DNA of 64,000 nt from an uncultured Stenotrophomonas sp. (GTDB taxonomy: Bacteria > Pseudomonadota > Gammaproteobacteria > Xanthomonadales > Xanthomonadaceae): the NCBI RefSeq assembly GCF_945952405.1, contig NZ_CAMFIA010000015.1, forward strand, positions 1 to 64,000, in the 5' to 3' direction. Both the position numbers and the translations under genes were made by a program. Of this stretch, positions 10,477 through 17,914 are shown in pieces. The notes under the pieces are model-generated. The model saw nothing but the letters and a program-made list of their open reading frames with translations. It was not told the DNA's origin and searched no databases. The first letter of the stretch is position 1, and each line of letters opens with the position of its first letter.

Positions 10477-11709
10477 ATGCGTTCCCATTTGCTCGCCGCC
10501 GCGGTCGTTGCAAGCCTCGGTCTGGTTTCCGCCGACGCCTTTGCAGCTCCCGCCAGCACGGGCGTATCCCAGGCACAGCTGCAGCAGCTGCAGGCGCAGA
10601 TCGCTGCTCTGCAGGCCCAGGTCCAGCAGTTGCAGAACGATTCGCAGGCGCTGCAGGCGCAGTCCGACGCGCAGTCCGAAGTGAACATCACCCAGGCCCA
10701 GGCCCTGGAAGGTGCGCAGAAGACCCAGACCAGCGTCGACAAGCTGGCCAAGCTGGTCAATGACAACAAGATCGGCGGTCGCATGTTCTTCGACCTGACC
10801 AACATCGACAAGACCAGCAACGGCAAGGACACCGCCGCCAGCGGCACCGGTCTGGACGTCAAGCGCTTCTACCTGACCGTCGACCACAAGTTCAATGACA
10901 TCTGGTCGGCGAACCTGACCACCGACTTCCAGTACAGCTCGGCCATCGGCAACACCGAACTGTTCGTCAAGAAGGCCTACGTGCAGGGCAGCTTCGACCC
11001 GGCCTTCAACCTGCGCGTCGGTGCCGCCGACATGCCGTGGATCCCGTACGTCGAGAAGTTCTACGGCATGCGCTATGTCGAGAACACCCTGACCGACCGC
11101 CTGAAGTACGGCAACTCGTCCGACTGGGGCCTGCATGGCTTCGGCAACCTGGGCAACAACTTCAACTACGCGGTGTCGGTCGTTTCCGGCGCCGGCTACA
11201 AGAACCCGACCCGCAGCAAGGGCATGGACGTGGAAGGCCGCGTGGCCTACACCCCGAACGAGAACTTCGTGGTCGCCGTCGGTGGTTACAGCGGCAAGCT
11301 GGGCAAGGAAACCGACATCCAGAGCACCGAGAACACCTACACCCGCGCCAACGCGATGGTGGCCTACGCCGACAGCAACTTCCGCGTCGGTGGTGAGTAC
11401 TTCCAGGCCAAGAACCTCAACAACGTGCTGACCGTTGCCACCGACAAGACCAGCGGCTGGTCGGTGTGGGGCAGCGTGCGCGTCACCGACGGTGGCATCA
11501 ACGTGTTCGGTCGTTACGATGACACCGACGTCAGCAAGACCCTGGACCCGACCCTGAGCGACAAATACTGGAACGTCGGCGTCGAGTTCCCGGTCATGAA
11601 GAACCTCAAGCTGTCGACCGTGTACAAGTACACGCACCTGGCCAACGCCGGCGACAAGAAGAACGACAAGACCAAGGAGTTCGGCGTCTGGGGCGACCTG
11701 TCGTTCTGA
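10477..11709 (+). CDS. Phosphate/polyphosphate-selective porin, OprO/OprP family
   Basis: 410-residue outer-membrane porin. A signal peptide (residues 1-24, cleavage after ADAFA) is followed by a Gln/Leu heptad-like coiled coil (about 30-75: QLQQLQAQIAALQAQVQQLQ) and then a beta-barrel of the Porin_O_P family. OprO and OprP are trimers that admit phosphate and polyphosphate across the outer membrane. The ATG at 10477 has GGAGA nine bases upstream; the 15 residues before it in the open frame are not signal-like. Divergent to the pst operon and preceded by a Pho box, it supplies the periplasmic PstS proteins. It ends in Phe, as outer-membrane beta-barrel proteins usually do. Confidence 0.93.
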   Translation: MRSHLLAAAVVASLGLVSADAFAAPASTGVSQAQLQQLQAQIAALQAQVQQLQNDSQALQAQSDAQSEVNITQAQALEGAQKTQTSVDKLAKLVNDNKIGGRMFFDLTNIDKTSNGKDTAASGTGLDVKRFYLTVDHKFNDIWSANLTTDFQYSSAIGNTELFVKKAYVQGSFDPAFNLRVGAADMPWIPYVEKFYGMRYVENTLTDRLKYGNSSDWGLHGFGNLGNNFNYAVSVVSGAGYKNPTRSKGMDVEGRVAYTPNENFVVAVGGYSGKLGKETDIQSTENTYTRANAMVAYADSNFRVGGEYFQAKNLNNVLTVATDKTSGWSVWGSVRVTDGGINVFGRYDDTDVSKTLDPTLSDKYWNVGVEFPVMKNLKLSTVYKYTHLANAGDKKNDKTKEFGVWGDLSF

Positions 11710-11736
11710 TCGCCGGAACCACGCTTGTCTGGAAAT

Positions 11737-11767
11737 GAAGACGGCGGGCCGGGGGCCCGCCGTCTTC
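11737..11767. terminator. Bidirectional terminator between porin and nth
   Basis: A perfect 14-bp stem GAAGACGGCGGGCC (11737-11750) with its complement at 11754-11767, loop GGG. It stands between two convergent genes and is followed by GTTTGG on the plus strand. Confidence 0.85.
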
Positions 11768-11790
11768 GTTTGGTCACATCAGGAACTGCG

Positions 11791-12483
11791 TCACGCTGCG
11801 GCCGGTGTCTTTTCCTTGAACCGGCACAGGTCGGCAATCACGCAGCCCGGGCAGTCCGGCTTGCGTGCCTTGCAGACGTAACGCCCGTGCAGGATCAGCC
11901 AATGGTGCGCGTCGAGCAGGAATTCGGCTGGAATCACCTTAACCAGCCGGTCCTCCACCTCGCGGACGTTCTTGCCCGGGGCCAGCCCGGTGCGGTTGGC
12001 GACGCGGAAGATATGCGTGTCCACCGCCATCACCGGTTCGCCGAAGGCGGTGTTGAGGACCACGTTGGCGGTCTTGCGTCCCACCCCCGGCAGCGCTTCC
12101 AGTGCATCGCGATCGCGCGGCACTTCGCCGCCGTGCTTCTCCAGCAGGATCGCGCAGGTGGCGATCACGTTCTTCGCCTTGGCGTTGAACAGGCCGATGG
12201 TGGCGATGTACTGCTTCAGCCCATCCTCGCCGAGTGCAAGGATCTTCGCCGGCGTATTGGCGACCGGGAACAGGCGGCGGGTGGCCTTGTTGACGCCGAC
12301 ATCGGTTGCCTGCGCCGACAACGCGACCGCCACCAGCAGTTCGAACGGCGAACTGTATTCCAGCTCGGTTTTCGGGTGCGGATTGAGTTCACGCAGGCGG
12401 CTGAACATCTCCACCACGTCGGCACGCGGCATGCTGCCGCCGCGGCGCGCAGCTGCGCGCTGGGTCTTGCGGGGCGTGGCCAT
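11791..12483 (-). CDS. nth: Endonuclease III
   Basis: 230-residue base-excision repair glycosylase/AP lyase acting on oxidised pyrimidines. The helix-hairpin-helix LPGVGRKTANVVL carries the catalytic Lys, VDTHIFRVANR carries the catalytic Asp, and the C-terminal cysteine set C-X6-C-X2-C-X5-C (CKARKPDCPGCVIADLC) holds the 4Fe-4S cluster. A basic N-terminal extension of about 17 residues precedes the usual family start. Its ATG overlaps the stop of the upstream gene (TAATG). Confidence 0.97.
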   Translation of the reverse strand: MATPRKTQRAAARRGGSMPRADVVEMFSRLRELNPHPKTELEYSSPFELLVAVALSAQATDVGVNKATRRLFPVANTPAKILALGEDGLKQYIATIGLFNAKAKNVIATCAILLEKHGGEVPRDRDALEALPGVGRKTANVVLNTAFGEPVMAVDTHIFRVANRTGLAPGKNVREVEDRLVKVIPAEFLLDAHHWLILHGRYVCKARKPDCPGCVIADLCRFKEKTPAAA

Positions 12484-12836
12484 TACTGCTCCTTGCCGCT
12501 GGCGCGGGCCTTGGCCCGGGCGAGGATGGCGGCGGCGGCGGCGGGCAGCGCAGGCTTCATGTCCGGCGCCGGCGCAGGTGTGCGCCGCGCATCACGTTCG
12601 GCTTCCCGGCGTGCCAGGCGAACCGCGCGCGCGCGGTAGCGTTCGCGTGCAGCCCAGGCAGCGTGCAGCCGCTGCTGGGCCTGGCGCAGGCGCTGCGGAA
12701 GATCCGGGTGGCCGGGCAGCAACAGTTCATCGCCGGCGCGGGGTACGTAGTCCATCAGTCCGGCCTGCAGGGCGCCATCGAGATCGTCTGCCTGGACCCG
12801 GGCGAACAGCTGCGCGGGGTTGGGTCGGGATGCCAT
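12483..12836 (-). CDS. Hypothetical protein between nth and an enoyl-CoA hydratase
   Basis: 117 residues, no recognised domain. It begins MASRPNPAQLFARVQADDLD, contains a long Arg/Ala-rich helix (about residues 50-82) and ends in a basic helix (AAAAAILARAKARASGKEQ). The high Arg/Ala content suggests a nucleic-acid-binding or scaffold protein but no function can be assigned. It lies 4 bp after the enoyl-CoA hydratase gene and overlaps nth by one base, so it is clearly within the same transcript. Confidence 0.75.
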   Translation of the reverse strand: MASRPNPAQLFARVQADDLDGALQAGLMDYVPRAGDELLLPGHPDLPQRLRQAQQRLHAAWAARERYRARAVRLARREAERDARRTPAPAPDMKPALPAAAAAILARAKARASGKEQ

Positions 12837-12840
12837 GGCG

Positions 12841-13623
12841 TCAGCGGTTCTGGAAGGCCGGCGGGCGGCGCTGCAGGAAGGCGCTGGTGCCTTCGCGCAT
12901 GTCCTCGGTGGCAAACAGCAGGCCGAACTGCGCGCTTTCGTATTCCAGCCCGGCTTCCAGGCTGCATTCGCCGCCCACGTGCACCGCATCGAGCAGACCA
13001 CGCAGGGCCAGCGGGGCCGACCGCGCCAGCTGCCGGGCAACGTCCTGCACGCGATCGTCCAGCGCGTCGGCGGGCACCACCTCGTTGACGATGCCCAGCT
13101 CCAGCGCACGCGCGGCGTTGATCGGTGCGCCCAGCAGGCACAGTTCCAGGGTGGCGGCACGGCCACACAGGCGCAGCAGGCGCTGGCTGCCACCGAAGCC
13201 GGGAATCAGCCCAAGATTGATTTCCGGTTGGCCGACCTTGGCGCTGTCTGCGGCGATGCGCAGGTGGCAGGCCATCGCCAGTTCCAGGCCGCCGCCCAGC
13301 GCAAAACCGTTCACGCGGGCGATGACCGGCTTGGGCATGCGTTCGATCTGGCGCATCAGCGCCTGGCCCAGCAGCGAGAAATCACGTCCCTGAACCGCAC
13401 TGAGTGTGTTCATTTCCGCGATGTCGGCACCGGCCACGAAGGCCTTGGGGCCGGCACCGGTCAGCACCACCACGCGCACCTCCGGGTCGGCCGCAGCCGC
13501 GCTGAATGCCTCGGCAAGGGCCTGCAGGGTCGCGGCATTCAGGGCATTGAGCTTGTCCGGGCGCTGGACGGTCACGGTGCGGATGGCGCCGTCGTCGGCG
13601 ACAGCGATCAGGGCATCGGCCAC
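12841..13623 (-). CDS. Enoyl-CoA hydratase/isomerase family protein
   Basis: 260-residue crotonase-fold enzyme. The oxyanion-hole region AFVAGADIAEM and both catalytic-glutamate regions (GGGLELAMACH, GQPEINLGLIPGFGG) match hydratases of the FadB/PaaF type, so hydration of 2-enoyl-CoA is likely. The start is a GTG at 13623 with AGGAG six bases upstream. It heads a transcript with the 117-residue unknown gene and nth, a pairing without obvious metabolic logic. Confidence 0.93.
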   Translation of the reverse strand: MADALIAVADDGAIRTVTVQRPDKLNALNAATLQALAEAFSAAAADPEVRVVVLTGAGPKAFVAGADIAEMNTLSAVQGRDFSLLGQALMRQIERMPKPVIARVNGFALGGGLELAMACHLRIAADSAKVGQPEINLGLIPGFGGSQRLLRLCGRAATLELCLLGAPINAARALELGIVNEVVPADALDDRVQDVARQLARSAPLALRGLLDAVHVGGECSLEAGLEYESAQFGLLFATEDMREGTSAFLQRRPPAFQNR

Positions 13624-13789
13624 GGGAAACTCCTGGAACGTTAAAAAAAAGTGATATTGAACTCCGCGAACGCAGACGGGTCATAGCCTGCATCGTGAGT
13701 AGCGGTTATACGTTGCGCCCGTTATCCTAACCCGTCGCCTCAGGGCGGCGCAGAACGTCCCTGAGTTACCACCCCTGGAGAACTGTTTG

Positions 13790-14491
13790 ATGAAGTTGCG
13801 TTCTATCGCGGTCGCCGTCGCGGCCCTGGCCCTGACGGGCAATGCCTTCGCCCAGGACGTTTCGTCCGAAAAGGGCAAGCTGAGCTACTACTTCGGTTAC
13901 GACTACGGCAACAACCTGGCGGAGCTGACCGGTCGTGGTGAGCAGCTGGACATCAACTCGGTGGTGAAGGGCCTGCAGGATGCCTACGCCAAGAAGCAGC
14001 CGGCGATCACCGCCGAGCAGCTGAAGCCGGCCGTTGAAGCTTTCCAGAAGCGCGAGCAGGGCCGTGCCCAGGCCGCCAAGGCCGAGTACGAAAAGGCCGC
14101 TGCCGAAAACAAGACCAAGAGCGATCAGTTCATCGCGGCGAACAAGGCCAAGGCCGGCGTGCAGTCCCTGCCGAGCGGCGTCCAGTACCGCGTGATCGAA
14201 GCCGGCAAGGGTGCCAAGCCGACCCAGGCCAGCACCGTGCAGCTGGAAGTGGCCGGTCCGTTCCCGTACGGCCAGCGCCCGACCGAAGCCCGCCCGGCCC
14301 AGCAGATTCCGTCGATCAAGGTCAGCGAAGTCGAAATGAAGGCCATGCGCGAGACCCTGCTGCAGATGCCGGCAGGCTCGAAGTGGGAAGTCACCCTGCC
14401 GCCGGACCAGGCCTACGGTGCCGACCCGCGCACCCCGTTCCCGCCGAACGTGGCTGTGCAGTTCGAGATCAAGCTGGTCAGCGTCAAGTAA
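13790..14491 (+). CDS. FKBP-type peptidyl-prolyl isomerase, periplasmic (Mip/FkpA-like)
   Basis: 233 residues. Signal peptide 1-21 (cleavage after NAFA), an N-terminal helical dimerisation domain (about 25-120) and a C-terminal FKBP domain (about 125-233) that folds proline peptide bonds in exported proteins. The FKBP part is shorter than usual and its active-site aromatics are only partly recognisable (the YGADPRTPFPPNVAVQFEIKL end is typical), so catalytic activity is not assured. The ATG at 13790 has GGAGAA upstream. A strong terminator follows. Confidence 0.9.
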   Translation: MKLRSIAVAVAALALTGNAFAQDVSSEKGKLSYYFGYDYGNNLAELTGRGEQLDINSVVKGLQDAYAKKQPAITAEQLKPAVEAFQKREQGRAQAAKAEYEKAAAENKTKSDQFIAANKAKAGVQSLPSGVQYRVIEAGKGAKPTQASTVQLEVAGPFPYGQRPTEARPAQQIPSIKVSEVEMKAMRETLLQMPAGSKWEVTLPPDQAYGADPRTPFPPNVAVQFEIKLVSVK

Positions 14492-14514
14492 CAGCAGATC
14501 GAAGCAGTAAACGC

Positions 14515-14549
14515 AACGCGCCGGTGATCCCACCGGCGCGTTTCTGTTT
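14515..14549 (+). terminator. Rho-independent terminator of the FKBP gene
   Basis: 12-bp perfect stem AACGCGCCGGTG (14515-14526) with 14531-14542, loop ATCC, followed by TCTGTTT. Confidence 0.9.
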
Positions 14550-14671
14550 GCGCGGAGCGCGGCCGGAAGCGCCGTGCCATGCCCGGCGAACATGCGCCGC
14601 ACGATGCAACGTGCCATGCGCCGCGTGGTTGCCCCCGCGCAAACCCGGCCCATTCGCGCTACTGTTGGCGG

Positions 14672-15484
14672 GTGCAAACACTGGAAGAATCGGCGCGTGT
14701 TGTGGCAAGCCCCTGCATCGGAGTATGCGAGCTGGATACGGACCGGCAGTGCACCGGCTGCGGGCGGCATATCGATGAGATCGCACGGTGGTCGTCGATG
14801 AGCAGCGACGAACGCAGCCGCATCCTGCACCGCGTGCAACCCTTGCGCCAGCAGCTGCAGCACTCACTGCGCGGCTCGTTGGCCGACCACGAACGACTGA
14901 TGCGCGCGTTGCATCCACTGGCCGAACCGCCGGCCGGTGACGGTTGGAACCGCAGCGAGCTGATCGACCTGCTGCCGCCCGGGCCACCGGTGGAGGCGGC
15001 GGTACTGGCCGGCATCGTGCCGCGCGCCAACGGCGCGCAGGTGATCCTGACCCGGCGCACCGAAACCCTGCGCACGCATGGTGGCCAGGTCGGCTTCCCC
15101 GGCGGCCGCACCGAACCCGATGATCGCGATGCACTGGCTGCCGCGCTGCGCGAGAGCCAGGAGGAAATCGCATTGGCCCCCGGCCAGGTGCAGGCCCTGG
15201 GTTATCTCGATCCCTTCGTGACGATTACCGGCTACCGGGTCACCCCGGTGGTGGCGGTGGTCGACCCGGATTTCGTGCCGGTTCCACAGCCCAGCGAAGT
15301 GGCCGAGGTATTCGAAGTGCCGCTGGATTACCTGATGTCGGCCGACAACCTGCGCCAGGTCGAAATCAATCATCGCGGACGCGTCCGCCACGTCCTCGAG
15401 TACGGCTGGCCCGGCCAGCGCATCTGGGGCGCGACCGCCGCCATTCTCTACAACCTGCGTCGCCGCCTGGAGCAAGCGCAATGA
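14672..15484 (+). CDS. DUF1289 domain fused to a CoA-pyrophosphatase-type NUDIX hydrolase
   Basis: About 270 residues from a GTG at 14672; a GTG at 14702 is the alternative and neither has a good ribosome binding site. Residues 12-55 are a DUF1289 domain with four cysteines (SPCIGVCELD..CTGCGRH..IARWSSMS), usually a free-standing protein of about 60 aa. Residues 85-270 form a NUDIX hydrolase of the NudL/CoA diphosphatase group, with the box GGRTEPDD..AALRESQEEI and the upstream GGQVGFPGG motif. It probably cleaves CoA to phosphopantetheine and 3',5'-ADP. No stop separates the two domains. The stop overlaps the next ATG (ATGA). Confidence 0.85.
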   Translation: MQTLEESARVVASPCIGVCELDTDRQCTGCGRHIDEIARWSSMSSDERSRILHRVQPLRQQLQHSLRGSLADHERLMRALHPLAEPPAGDGWNRSELIDLLPPGPPVEAAVLAGIVPRANGAQVILTRRTETLRTHGGQVGFPGGRTEPDDRDALAAALRESQEEIALAPGQVQALGYLDPFVTITGYRVTPVVAVVDPDFVPVPQPSEVAEVFEVPLDYLMSADNLRQVEINHRGRVRHVLEYGWPGQRIWGATAAILYNLRRRLEQAQ

Positions 15485-16383
15485 AGCCGATCGATCCGCC
15501 CTGGACCACCCTGGTCGATGTCGCCACCTTGTCCGCCGCGCTGGGCGAGGGCGTCCGCGTGGTCGACGCGCGTGCCACCGCCAGCACCGCGGTGCGCGTG
15601 GTCGATGCCCGCGCTTCGCTGGCCGATCCGCAGGCCGGGCGCGAGCAGTACCTGGCGGGGCATATTCCGGGCGCGGTGCATGCGGATCTCAACCGCGACC
15701 TGTCCGATCTGGCACGCATCGGCCACGGCCGCCATCCACTGCCGGACAGCGACGCCTTCGCCACCAGACTGGGCCAGTGGGGGATCGACCCCGATACCCA
15801 GGTCGTGGTCTATGACGGCAGCGACGGCAGCATGGCCGCCTCGCGGCTGTGGTGGCTGCTGCGCCTGATCGGGCACAGCCGGGTGGCCGTGCTCGACGGC
15901 GGCATCGCCGCCTGGCAGGCGGCCGGCCAGCCCCTGGTCGCTGGCCACGGTGAGGTGGAGGCGCTGCCGGCCTATCCGGGCCGTTTCGATACCACCCAGA
16001 TCGCCAATGCCGATGAGATCAGTGCACGCCTGAAGCATGCGCCGGGTTGGCTGGTCGATGCCCGCGCCGGCGAACGCTTCCGCGGCGAAGTGGAGCCGCT
16101 GGACCCGGTTGCTGGCCACGTACCGGGTGCGGTCAACCGCCCGTTCGCGCTGAACGTGCTCGACGGCCGCCTGCGCGATGTGCAGGCGCTGCGCGCCGAA
16201 CTGCAGGGGGTGATCGGCAACCGTGATCCGCAGCAGGTGGTGCTGATGTGTGGCTCCGGTGTCACCGCCTGCCATCTGTTGCTGGCGATGGAGGCGGCCG
16301 GCCTGGCGGGCGCGCGCATCTACGCCGACTCCTGGAGCGGCTGGGTCAGTGACAGCTCGCGACCGGTCGCGACCGGCGCCTGA
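15481..16383 (+). CDS. Thiosulfate/3-mercaptopyruvate sulfurtransferase, two rhodanese domains
   Basis: 300 residues: an inactive N-terminal rhodanese domain (about 10-155) and a catalytic one (about 170-295) with the active-site loop CGSGVTA, which resembles the CGSGVTAC loop of SseA-type mercaptopyruvate sulfurtransferases. Residues 25-37 and 38-50 begin with the same VRVVDARA block, an in-frame 39-bp tandem duplication that adds an unusual segment to the first domain. Translation is coupled to the NUDIX gene. Confidence 0.93.
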   Translation: MKPIDPPWTTLVDVATLSAALGEGVRVVDARATASTAVRVVDARASLADPQAGREQYLAGHIPGAVHADLNRDLSDLARIGHGRHPLPDSDAFATRLGQWGIDPDTQVVVYDGSDGSMAASRLWWLLRLIGHSRVAVLDGGIAAWQAAGQPLVAGHGEVEALPAYPGRFDTTQIANADEISARLKHAPGWLVDARAGERFRGEVEPLDPVAGHVPGAVNRPFALNVLDGRLRDVQALRAELQGVIGNRDPQQVVLMCGSGVTACHLLLAMEAAGLAGARIYADSWSGWVSDSSRPVATGA

Positions 16384-16413
16384 GCTCGTACCCTCGCACG
16401 CATCGCGCATGAA

Positions 16414-16516
16414 GCAGTCGAGCATGGCTCGACTCTACAAAGGCTCGTTCCGATCGATTCGAAGTTCATCCACGCATGGCGTGGATCTACCGTGTCGGCC
16501 AAGGTCGGCACCCACC
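16414..16516. repeat. SMAG cluster, three units of three subtypes
   Basis: CAGTCGAGCATGGCTCGACTCTAC (about 16414-16438), ATCCACGCATGGCGTGGATCTAC (16470-16492) and a TCGGCCAAGGTCGGCACCCAC unit (about 16496-16516) lie between the sulfurtransferase and the convergent amidase gene. Confidence 0.8.
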
Positions 16517-16602
16517 CCGCCTCCCCTCAGGAAGTCAGCTTCTGCTGTTGCTCTGGCTTCGGCTTCGACTTCTGCAGGTGCAGGGCGCAGCCCTGCAAAC
16601 CC

Positions 16603-17169
16603 TCACCCCAACCCCTGCAGCGGCACCTTGGCCAGGATCCGCGCCCACGGGAACAGCGGGCCCGGATCGCGCTTGCGCGCCACCGTCAGCGCCGGATTGT
16701 CGCTGGCCGGCACCTGCTCGAGGTCCAGCTGGTCGTGCCCGGCGATCCGGCGCAGCGACGGATAGCGCGCCACCAGTGCCAGCAGCAGCTGCTCCAGGGC
16801 CCGCAGCTGCGCCTCGCTGTACGGCTCGTCCATCGCCTGGTGACGGCTGTCGAACCAGTCCGGATAGCGGCCGGTATTGACCAGCTCGATGCCTAAGGTA
16901 TGCGCGTTCATGCCGCGCACGTGGTGGGCCACGCGCTCCGGTGCCACGTACTGCACCACGCTGCCATCGCGGTCGATATAGAAGTGGCCGCTGTTGCCGG
17001 CGCCGCTTTCATACAACACGCGCTCGCCGTAGGCGCGGGCCATGACCAGGTCCGGCAGCTCGGTGCAGTGGATCACCACCATCTCCAGCGTGGCCGGGTC
17101 GCGCAGCGGCAGGTGGTCGTGGTAGGGCAGAGGCTGCAGCTGCAGGCCGGGCAGGAGCGGGTTGGGCAT
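16603..17169 (-). CDS. N-acetylmuramoyl-L-alanine amidase, AmpD family
   Basis: 188-residue amidase_2 zinc hydrolase without a signal peptide, so cytosolic like E. coli AmpD, which recycles anhydro-muropeptides. Zinc ligands are likely His34 (VVIHCTE), His145 (IAGHDQLDL) and Asp168 (RKRDPGPLFPW); Glu95 (LGIELVNTG) lies in the conserved strand. Compared with E. coli AmpD there is an insertion of about 13 residues between the last two ligands. In Stenotrophomonas loss of an AmpD derepresses L1/L2 beta-lactamases; whether this copy is the regulatory one cannot be told here. Confidence 0.9.
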   Translation of the reverse strand: MPNPLLPGLQLQPLPYHDHLPLRDPATLEMVVIHCTELPDLVMARAYGERVLYESGAGNSGHFYIDRDGSVVQYVAPERVAHHVRGMNAHTLGIELVNTGRYPDWFDSRHQAMDEPYSEAQLRALEQLLLALVARYPSLRRIAGHDQLDLEQVPASDNPALTVARKRDPGPLFPWARILAKVPLQGLG

Positions 17170-17241
17170 CCGGCGATGCTAGCATTGCGGCATGAACCTG
17201 CCTCCTCTTTCATCGCCGGCCCGCTCGCACGGAGCGTGCGC

Positions 17242-17769
17242 ATGAGCCGTGGCCACTGCATCCTGTCCCACGGCTTCGAGAGCGGCCCGGAAGCGACCAA
17301 GGTCACGGCGCTGGCCGACGTGGCGCAGCGGCTGGGCTGGACCCATGAGCGCCCGGACTACACCGACCTGGACGCGATGAGCCAGGTCAGCCGGGTGGGC
17401 GACGTGCCGACCCGGCTGCGCCGCCTGGTCGAACGCACCGCCATTGCCGCCCGGCAGGGGCCGGTGGTGCTGGCCGGTTCCAGCCTCGGTGCCTATATCT
17501 CGGCCATCGCGTCGCTGCAGGTACCAGTGGCCGGCCTGTTCCTGATGGTGCCGCCGACCCACATGGGACCGATGCCGGCGCTGGATGCCGCGGCGGTGCC
17601 GACCAGCGTGGTCCAGGCCTGGCATGACGACGTGGTTCCGGCTGCGGGGGTGATCGCCTGGGCGCAGGCGCGCTCGGCGCAGCTGCTGCTGGTCGACGAC
17701 GGGCACCGCCTGGAACACCACGTGGAAGCCTCCGCGCAGGCCTTCGAGCGCCTGCTGCGGCAACTGTGA
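17242..17769 (+). CDS. Small alpha/beta hydrolase, YqiA-like
   Basis: 175 residues. The GSSLGAY nucleophile elbow (Ser), an N-terminal [10 protein letters not shown] oxyanion loop and a C-terminal DDGHRLEHH His give a full hydrolase triad together with an Asp near WHDDVV. YqiA-type enzymes are small esterases. The ATG at 17242 has GGAG seven bases upstream; the open frame before it is not protein-like. It diverges from the amidase gene by 72 bp. Confidence 0.88.
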   Translation: MSRGHCILSHGFESGPEATKVTALADVAQRLGWTHERPDYTDLDAMSQVSRVGDVPTRLRRLVERTAIAARQGPVVLAGSSLGAYISAIASLQVPVAGLFLMVPPTHMGPMPALDAAAVPTSVVQAWHDDVVPAAGVIAWAQARSAQLLLVDDGHRLEHHVEASAQAFERLLRQL

Positions 17770-17914
17770 AGCCCGGGCGCACGGCGCGCCCGCCCGCATT
17801 GACTACAATGGCAGCCCCGCCGCCCCCGGCGCGGGCCTGCCGGCCGTGCTTACGGCCCTCCTTTCTTACCGGCCCGGCCGTTGTGCCGCGCCCGACCACC
17901 TGCGAACCGATCCC

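Noticed and set aside
10076..10684. A gene in the pst/porin divergent region
   Set aside because: The open frame reads through the Pho box and into the porin gene out of phase and has no family features or ribosome binding site.
14561..14671. N-terminal extension of the DUF1289-NUDIX protein from the ATG at 14579
   Set aside because: The extra 31 residues are His/Pro/Cys-rich without family match, and the DUF1289 domain begins only after the later GTG codons.
16603..17169. Link of the AmpD-like gene to a local beta-lactamase system
   Set aside because: No ampR, ampG or beta-lactamase gene lies in the window; any regulatory effect would act in trans and cannot be judged here.
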